A DNA stretch of 64,000 bases from Amblyornis subalaris. Its lineage: Eukaryota > Chordata > Aves > Passeriformes > Ptilonorhynchidae. The translations under genes were made by a program, and so were the position numbers. The stretch covers positions 984,963 through 1,048,962 of the forward strand of contig JACAXG010000105.1 of assembly GCA_018881555.1 (NCBI GenBank), read 5' to 3'. Shown here piece after piece: positions 54,574 to 64,000 of this stretch. Each line of letters opens with the position of its first letter. Position 1 is the stretch's first letter. The notes under the pieces are model-generated. The model saw only the letters and a program-made list of their open reading frames with translations. It was not told the DNA's origin and ran no database searches.

Positions 54574-55827
54574 ATTTGCCAGTGAAAAAGAGATGGACAC
54601 TAGAAAATACCTCACAAAAATTAGATTGGTAGACTGGCTGCTATTCCGCATAATCTCTTCCTGAATAGAAACTGCTTGAGTTAATAACTGACTTTTTCTC
54701 CTTGCAAAACAGTGAGGTCATTGTATGTTTCAAACAGGAACATGAAGTGATGAATGGCAGTCCTGCCAAGCGTTTTTTCCTGTGCTCCCCAGAACAATGC
54801 CAACAGTAAGGACGAGAGATCTCCTCTGACTGTGTTTATGCCCTTCTTGCTTTGGAGAAAAGGGCTTTGAGGTCTGAGTAGCTTAGCGCTGGACATGTGT
54901 TTCATTGATATCTCCTATCGCAAAGCTAATGTCTCTAAATCTAAAATGACTGAGATGTTGAACTGAATATTGCTTTGATGGACTCAAAAAGAAAAATCAA
55001 CTAAAAGCTCTTTATGGGTACTGCATAGTACCCATATTTAGCTATGAAATATAGCCTTGCATTTCACAGGGGGTTTCTAGTGCATTGTGAAAGGATATTC
55101 AAGCAAAAAGGTCACATTATTGAAGTTTGAAATTCCTTCTTCATTCAATATAATAGAGGCTTTACACCATTTTCTAAAATAAATGTTTCCCTAGGTACCA
55201 AACTTATTTCTGTTCTCTGAGGCTGAAGAACATAAGCTTAAAAGAAGGTGCTGTTTCATGGAGAGCAGCACAAACCCCTGCAGGCAATGGTACCTTCTGC
55301 TGGCTACAACAGCTTCCACTGGACTGAGACAGCTGTACCTTTGAATTGTGCAACTTTATCAATATCTCATACAGAAGTTTAACCAAGACGGGTTTCAGAA
55401 ATGCAAAACACCTGGGCTAGAAGGAAATTCAAGAGAGTATTCTTTGCTGAAGACTTGAAATCTAGTTCCAGAAGCACTGGCAATTTACAGCAGAAAAATT
55501 TTGTCACTTACATTAGGATTGTTCAAGAGCCGTGAGGCCATCAGCATGTGCATTTACTGAGTTCTGCACAGTTATTCAAGATTAGACAATTCCACTTGTT
55601 TCTTTTCAGCAAAAATACACTACATATTAATGCTTGGGAGAAGATTGAAGAGAGAAATCTATTTATATACCATTGCATTTTGAATGCATTTTAAAGGAAG
55701 CTCCTGCTTCCAATCATGAAAATACATCGTTATAATTACCATGAAATCCTGCTCTGTAATACAGGCGATGTTGGCAGGAGAGGCCAGCTTTCTGCTGCAG
55801 TACAGGGAACTCCTGGCAATCAATATG

Positions 55828-55890
55828 AAGAAAAACAAAGAGGAAAAAAAAGCAAAAAGGAAAAAAAAAAAAGAACACAAAAAGGAAAAA
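55828..55890. repeat. A-rich low-complexity tract
   Basis: Runs of A broken by single G or C, such as GGAAAAAAAAGCAAAAAGG. It produces lysine-rich chance open frames on the + strand. Confidence 0.85.
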
Positions 55891-56199
55891 TCATCTGTGT
55901 TTATCAGAACATTGTTTTCTATCAGATAATAAGGTCCAAGAATCTGACCTATCCTGACAAGAAATGAATAAATAATCCAAAATAGACATTGAAATTCAGG
56001 GCAGAATTAATTATGCCCTGTAGTCTTACTGTGCCTTCTTCTCAAGCAGTTTTATCACTACTGAGACAGTTTTGAAGACTGCTATTTGTGGAGCTTTTCT
56101 CAGCTAGAGACAACTTCAAGAGGCCGTTATTTTGGTTGCCCATCAGTGCCTGCAGGTGGCAAAGTTAATGACAGTTGTGTTGTAACTGGGCATGTATAA

Positions 56200-56260
56200 A
56201 GGCAAGGAAAGGAGGGGAAAGGAAAAAGGAAAGGAAAGGATGGAAAAGGAAAAAGAAAGG
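56200..56260. repeat. (AAAGG)n-like purine tract
   Basis: Imperfect AAAGG, GGGGAAAGG and GGAAAAAGG units follow one another, all purine except two T bases. Confidence 0.85.
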
Positions 56261-57433
56261 TTTAGGCAAGGTTGGATATCATTTCCTATTTTGTATGTGA
56301 TAGGTAGCAAGGGTTAAGATTTGGCAGGACCCTCACAGTGTCATATTCACTGGGATGACTACCAGCCCAGGGAAGACACAGGAGGAAGCATAGCTTCCCT
56401 CTTGGAACAGGTGTCTGGCCACTCCATGGCAGCTTGGGCCCGAAGGTCCATCCCACTGTACTGCATTAGCAATTATGATTATAAAATCTTCCATATCCTG
56501 AATGAAGTATCCCTTGCTATATGCCTTTTCTGCTTTCCATACATATCTTTGGAAGGCAAGAGCCTTGTCTCCTCTTAGCCAGCAAGTGCCTAAGCGCAGG
56601 TACATCTGCCCAGTATTGTTCATTACCTGAGGAACAAAGGAGCCTTAATATTAGTTGTCCAAGCACTTTCTGCCTAGAGTGACTTTGCATGGTGCCTCAA
56701 CAGAACAGCCAAACAACTATCATCAGCCCCAAAACTTGATTTTAGACACAAAATTCAACCTGAATCTTTCATGGGAGTATGGTCTTCTACCTTCACATAG
56801 CAAAATATATCCTGAAGATTGGCTCGGCTTTATTATTTATTAATTGTACATGATGCATTTATCTGTCAAGTTATGAATAATCAGTTACTAGCTAATTATA
56901 AACAGCTCTGGGATAAACTGCAACAACTGCTTAACAGCATCTGGCAGTCTAGAACAGAGTGTTTGCAGCAGGGAACTCTGCTAGCCATTTTGACTTCTTT
57001 AAATGAGATAGGCTATTAATATCAGGGGACTTGCAGAAACATAACTAACAGTAACTTATCCAAGATTTTTGAGTTTAGCAAAAAAAAGCATGTACAACTC
57101 AAGTTTACTCTACAATAATTTGAATAGATTGTGAAAGTAAGGCATGACTCAAGAAATGTATGAACCTTATTTAATTCCATATCCATTAATGTGAAAAGTA
57201 AATAGCATTTTCTTCTCTACTACACTTTGATGTATGTAAATTATTGACAGCTAATATGAAGTCAATTATTTGCAATTCCTTAAAATTAGAAAATCAGAGC
57301 ATTAAATGTGGGCTTGATTTTTCACTTAAAAACAAACACACAGGGTGGATTTATGGAAAAGCAAACAAAAAAATATATAAACAGAAATGTAACTGATTTG
57401 TTGGACAATTTTGGCCCTTTCTCTAGGAGCCAG

Positions 57434-57947
57434 TGTTGTGGTTCAGCCCAGGAAGGCAGCTAAACAGCACCCTTCCCAGAAGGATGGGGTGAAAATCAGA
57501 AGGGTAACAGTGCAAAAATTTGTCAGTGAGAATAAAGACAGTCTGATCTTTTTTATAAGGAAGGGAAAGAAACCACCAGAAAGGGGGAAGGGAAACAAAT
57601 GCAGGGGGAAAAAGTGATGCAAAAGAAAACAAGGCAACCCCTGCCAGCCTCCACCAGCATCCAATTTTGTTGCTGAGCATGATGCCATGTGGTTGTGCAA
57701 TATCCCTCTGATCAGCTGGGGTCAGCTGTCCTGTCTGTGTGCCCCCGTCAACTCCTTGTCCACCCCCAGCCTCCTCGGTGGGACAGTGAGATGAGCAGAA
57801 AAGGCTTTGGCTCTGTGCAAGCACTGCCCAGCAGTAACTAAAACATCCCTGAATTATAAACACCGTTTGCAGCACAAATCCAAAACACAGCCCCATACCT
57901 GTCATTATGAAGAAAACCAGCTCTGTCCTGACCAAAACCTGTGCACA
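57434..57947 (-). mobile_element. Avian ERV LTR (about 514 bp), solo or isolated
   Basis: The + strand starts TGTTGTGGTTCAGCCCAGG, the antisense of the LTR 3' end, and finishes CCAAAACCTGTGCACA, the antisense of its start. In between are landmarks of a common bird LTR: TTGCTGAGCATGATGCCATG, AATATCCCTCTGATCAGCTG, CAGCAGTAACTAAAACATCC and CAGCACAAATCCAAAACACA. A weak candidate flanking duplication (GCCAG and CACAG, 3 of 5) is not convincing. No internal genes adjoin it. The 170-codon minus-strand frame at 57423-57935 is chance coding within the LTR. It is of the same family as the deleted copy at 54425. Confidence 0.82.
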
Positions 57948-60900
57948 CAGAATGACTGGGAAGGAATTTTAATATTTTAAATGTACAAAATTATTAAACA
58001 ATAATAACTATAAGGTAAGTAATTAGTAACTTTTGAGTTTTCATAGTAAGATAATTATGTAGTCTAGAGAGCAGCAGGAGAAAACAGGAGCTATCTAAGT
58101 ACTAAATTACCTAGGCTACCTAGGCTTCTTGCATAGAAAGTTGAAGAGAATCTTGCCAAAAATCATTCCCAGTATTGCAGTAAGCCCTGTCCTAAAGTGT
58201 TCCTGATAAAATCATTCTCTTAGAATAGCTGGACACCTGAGTGCATCTGAGTGTTAAAAGCTGGGTGTTGTAAATACCCCACAGTGATACATTTAGCACA
58301 ACTTAAAACCTTGTGAAAATAAATGTTTATATTTCTAAAATTGACAGAACAAACTGTTGTTCAATAACAGTGAATTCCCTTTGTGAGGTTTCTATGAATG
58401 CAGCCATAGACAAGGATCCAACTCCATGTTGTAAAATTTGAAGCTAGAAAAAAGAAAGACATGCATTTAAAAGAGAAGTTCAGCACAAATAGAAGGGATG
58501 TGGCAAGAATTAGAACTGGTTATCAACTTCTTTAGGAAGATGGAGATGAGATGATTATGGTGGAATTTCATCAGAATATGTAAAAGAACTATATTTCAGC
58601 TACATCTGTTTAGTCCTAGACCCTGTAAAAATTACCAAAATCAAAGTCTCGTACGCAGGAAAACTTCATAGCAAAGATATCATCTNCTTCAGGAGAACTT
58701 AATCCTTTCCTTTTTTTTCCTAGATATTCCATGAAAGAGGAGGATTAGGAAGGGCTTTGCAGTGGTTGAAAGGGGCAGTTGTCACTCACAGCCTGTTATA
58801 CATGGCACAAAANGCAGGCTAAACAAAAATGCAGTACCTCCGTAATCACAGTTTTCCTGAGGTGATCACATCATTTCAGTGTCTTTCATGGGAATTCAAT
58901 CCCCAGCGCACAGCCGTCAAAATCCTGTGGATGACATGAGCTTTTAATGGTGCCTTGATAGGAAATGTGAGAAGTCACTAGACTGCTCACACTACAGGCT
59001 CTTATATAAATCAGGCAGAAGTGAAAATAAATTTTATCACCTTAACATATTTGTAAACACCTGCAGTTTCAGCAGTATTTTCTGTAAGCTGAAGCATAAA
59101 CATGGAAGCCACAATATCTGGTTCCTCTCTTGGTAAGAGATTTACTGTCTTCTCTTTGGTAAATGATATAAATTCAGGCCATCTGAATGAGTCTCAGCTA
59201 GAAAGATGTAAGCTATTACTTTCTAGCTCACAAAAGCTTTCTAAGATGCAATAAATTCATACTTCAAAGCCATTTTAAATCTTCACATAGAAAGTACAAC
59301 CTTCATATTATATGTCGTAGCACTTTGATATATTAAGATAGTCTGATGGACTGTTATGTTTTTCATATTTCTTTATTAAATGGTGCTGCACCNTAATTAT
59401 TACTTCAATCACTGAAGACAAAATGAATATGCATACTAAAAGGAAAAGCAGAACTAATGTATGTTAAATGTCTGTTCATTAAATCTAATGAATCTCCCTG
59501 TATAAAGAGCAGTCTGAAAAGCACCACAGCTAAAATATTTGTGACTGAAATCACTTATTTATGAGACTCCAAGCTGCATCCTGTAAAGGCATTTCCAAAG
59601 CATCTTGAGCTCCTAAGACTAAACAGTAGTGCCAAGAGATACCTTTAATATATTTACGAAGATAACCCAGTAGACTTGTCCCAACCCATGACTATTCTGT
59701 GGTGTAGATAAAATTCTTTCCCACACCCTTCAACTCGGCATGCTGGGGTTGCATCGCAGGAGCACCACTTTGAAAACAACCTATTTTCTGCCTGCCCAAG
59801 GGGATTTTTAATTGCTAGCCCTGAGGACTGAGCCCTAACCCTGCTGGTAGCCTTGGATGTGCCACCTAGGAGCCCAAGTGAACCAGGAGGTGGGAGCTGT
59901 AACAGTTCCCCACATTGGGTGCTCCTGGGGACCCCAGGCCAGCTCACTGGGGATCTTTTCTCCTTACCACTAGAATAAGATGCATTAACTGCATTGCTGG
60001 AAAAGCTGTGTGCACCAAGGCAGTTGATAAACCAATGTGTTATTCTAAAATGGCCAATATATCACAAAATCAGACAACAGCTTCTCATGTGAGCTTTTTG
60101 GCTCAAGAATGCACACATGCAGAGCATTATCTTATTTTCTTTCAGAACAATTAAATGATAATAAATGCATGACATAATGTAATCCTGATTCCAGCCATGT
60201 TTGCTGTTAGCTGTCATGAATTTCTTGGCTTGCTGTTGAGAAGATCTGTGAGTTTGAGGCTGTGAGTGCAAAGAAACATGGTGTTCAGCTGTTCCTCTAA
60301 GTTAATTACTAATCATGCCAGAGAGATCTGGTGGCTGCAATGACTAGGCTGATTCCCTCTATAAGTGCATGCTGACATTTAATGTCACAGAAATTTGGGA
60401 AAGGAGGGAAAATACTCCATTTTTTTGAAAATATCAACTGACTAAATATCAGACATGAAAATCCCTACTAATATATTAAAGTTGGGTTTTCAAATTCTTT
60501 GCTGTATCTCCTTCTGTGCTTCAGCAGCCATTCAGCTCCAGATGCTGCTAGATTTCAGAATCAGAAATCTAACCATGAAGATAAACCCAGATTCCCTCTT
60601 ACACATGTAACCAGCCACAAAAAATACAGAACAAAGATGTCGTCCTAGAAATCCCACAAAAGCTTCTGTTTTCCTCATTATTTGGTTGAGACAGTCTATT
60701 CTTCATGCTTTCCCCTAATTCTGGGTTCTAGGTGTTGTACAAAATTCAGTGGATACAAAACGTCTCTCACTCATGAGCCTCCTTCTACTCTGGGTTGAAA
60801 GCCACTTTCACAAGCAATGAAGCTCACCTGAGAAATCACAAATTTCTCTCAGTAATTTGATACCTGCAGTCTCTGAAAAAACAGGTTGTGAAACGTCTAT

Positions 60901-60959
60901 GACCAAAGATGTTCAGTATTAAGGCTGGTTATACTGACAGACATGAAGAGGTAGGTGAA
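57948..60959 (+). other. KCND2 intron 2, no recognised gene
   Basis: About 3 kb of AT-rich intron with isolated N bases at 58686, 58813 and 59393 and a GC-richer patch at about 59830-59960. Open frames are under 100 codons. No element is supported. Confidence 0.5.
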
Positions 60960-61958
60960 GGCTGGTGATGAGAGGTGTCTCTCAGGGCTCCATCTTGGGA
61001 CCCGTGCCCTTCAATGTGTTCATCAATGACACCAACAGTGAAATCAGCTGACCCTCAGCAAGTCTGCAGATGACACAAAGGTGAGTGATGCAGTTGACAC
61101 AACAGAAGGAAGGGCTGCCATCCAGAGGGACCTGGACAAACTTGAGAAGTGGGCCCATGAGGATTTCATGAAGATCAAAAAATTCAAGTGCAAGGTGCTT
61201 GCACCTGGGTCAGGGCAATTCCACATGAGTATAGGCTGGGAGAAGAAGTCATTGAGTACAGCTGTGCGGAGAAGGACCTGGGGGTTCTCGTGGATAAAAA
61301 GCCACTGCTGGCTCATGTCCATGAGCCAGCAATGTGTTCTTGCTGCCCAGAAAGCCAACCACATCCTGGGCTGCATCAAAAGCAGTGTGGCCAGCAGGGC
61401 AAGGGAGGTGGTTCTCCCATTCTACTCTGCCCTCATGAGACCCCACCCGGGGTACTACATCCAGGTCTGCAGTCCTCAGCACAAGAAAGACATGGACCTG
61501 TTAGAGAGTGTCCAGAGGAGAGCCACAGAAATGATCCAAAGGCTGGAGCACCTCTCCTTTGAGGACAGGCATAGAGCTGGGGTTGTACAGCCTGGAGAAG
61601 AGACGTCTCCAGGGAAACCTCAGAGCAGCCTTCCAGTACCCAAAACAGACTTATAAAAAGGAGGGAGAGGAACTTATACAGGCAGATAGTGACAGGACAA
61701 GGTGCAATGGTTTTAAACTGAAAGAAGGCAGATTTATATTAGATTTTGGGAAGAAGTTCTTTATTCAGAGGGTGGTGAGGCACAGGAACAGGTTGCCCAG
61801 AGAAATTGTGGACACCCCATCTCTGGAAGTGTTCAAGGCCAGGGTGGATGGGACCCTGAGCAACCTGATCTAGTGTGTGGCATGCCTGCCTATGGTGGGG
61901 GGTTGGAATAAGATGATCTTTAAGGCCCCTTCCAACCCAAACCATTCTATGATTCTGA
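60960..61958 (+). mobile_element. CR1 LINE, 1.0 kb 5'-truncated copy in sense orientation
   Basis: It starts inside the RT palm (GCTCCATCTTGGGACCCGTG encodes a 'GSILGPV' block) and retains the ADD catalytic residues (61066-61074). It continues through the RT thumb with HILGCIKSSVASRAREV, KKDMDLLESVQRRATEMIQR, then DRTRCNGFKLKEGRF and RHRNRLPREIVDTPSLEVFK. It ends with the 3' UTR and CATTCTATGATTCTGA octamers. A frame change after about 61600 separates the two main open parts (61081-61656 and 61559-61873). A perfect inverted repeat lies at 61306-61331. The copy is inactive. It sits 0.5 kb upstream of exon 3. Confidence 0.93.
61306..61331. repeat. Perfect 12-base inverted repeat with 2-base loop
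   Basis: TGCTGGCTCATG (61306-61317), TC, CATGAGCCAGCA (61320-61331). Only the right arm belongs to the usual CR1 sequence at this place. Confidence 0.9.

Positions 61959-64000
<2,042 letters not shown>

Larger units (their letters stand above)
54574..57433 (+). other. KCND2 intron 2 between two related LTRs
   Basis: It lies between two same-orientation LTR copies but shows no retroviral coding blocks, so it is not supported as a provirus interior. It contains an A-rich tract at 55828-55890 and an AAAGG-rich tract at 56200-56260. Open frames are under 100 codons and unrecognised. Confidence 0.5.

Noticed and set aside
54574..57433. Interior of a provirus between two same-family LTRs
   Set aside because: No gag, pol or env block, primer-binding site or polypurine tract could be recognised, and the two LTRs differ greatly in structure.
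57423..57935. 170-codon minus-strand open frame
   Set aside because: It coincides with the LTR at 57434-57947 and starts and ends at LTR features; not a gene.

Overview
The window is from a bird nuclear genome. The evidence is several CR1 LINE copies with the avian 3' end (ATTCTATG-like octamers) and endogenous-retrovirus LTR families of bird type. Two exons read unambiguously as the potassium channel gene KCND2 (Kv4.2), on the + strand. The number and types of LTR would suit a neoavian, perhaps passerine, genome, but that is a weak guess. About two dozen isolated single N bases indicate a draft assembly.

Layout: bases 1-52450 are the 3' part of the very long first intron of KCND2. Exon 2 (52451-52613) encodes the end of the pore selectivity filter, S6 and the start of the cytoplasmic C-terminus. 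Intron 2 is 52614-62470. Exon 3 (62471-62569) encodes the next 33 C-terminal residues, and intron 3 runs from 62570 past the window end. No other protein-coding gene is supported: the remaining open frames are short, often open on both strands, or lie inside repeats.

The introns hold old and younger transposable elements. CR1 copies are at 2192-2480 (-), 30126-30360 (-), 39328-41966 (-, 2.6 kb), about 43628-43990 (+, very old), about 51835-52000 (-, very old) and 60960-61958 (+). LTRs are at 2516-3176 (solo, perfect CATGA target duplication), 23605-24367 (solo, near-perfect duplication), 54425-54573 (internally deleted), 57434-57947, and 28568 to about 29290 (3'-truncated). The most unusual element is a decayed Ty3/gypsy-type pol remnant at about 21990-22960. 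It has recognisable reverse transcriptase and RNase H blocks, which is uncommon in birds.

Points of interest on the host gene: intron 1 splits the glycine codon of the selectivity filter. Exon 3 appears to end with one extra CAG (Gln) relative to mammalian Kv4.2 as I remember it, next to a known CaMKII site. I found no new multi-gene system and no RNA gene or CRISPR array. The best candidates for follow-up are the gypsy remnant, the endonuclease-less arrangement of the 2.6 kb CR1, and a perfect hairpin inside the 61 kb CR1.
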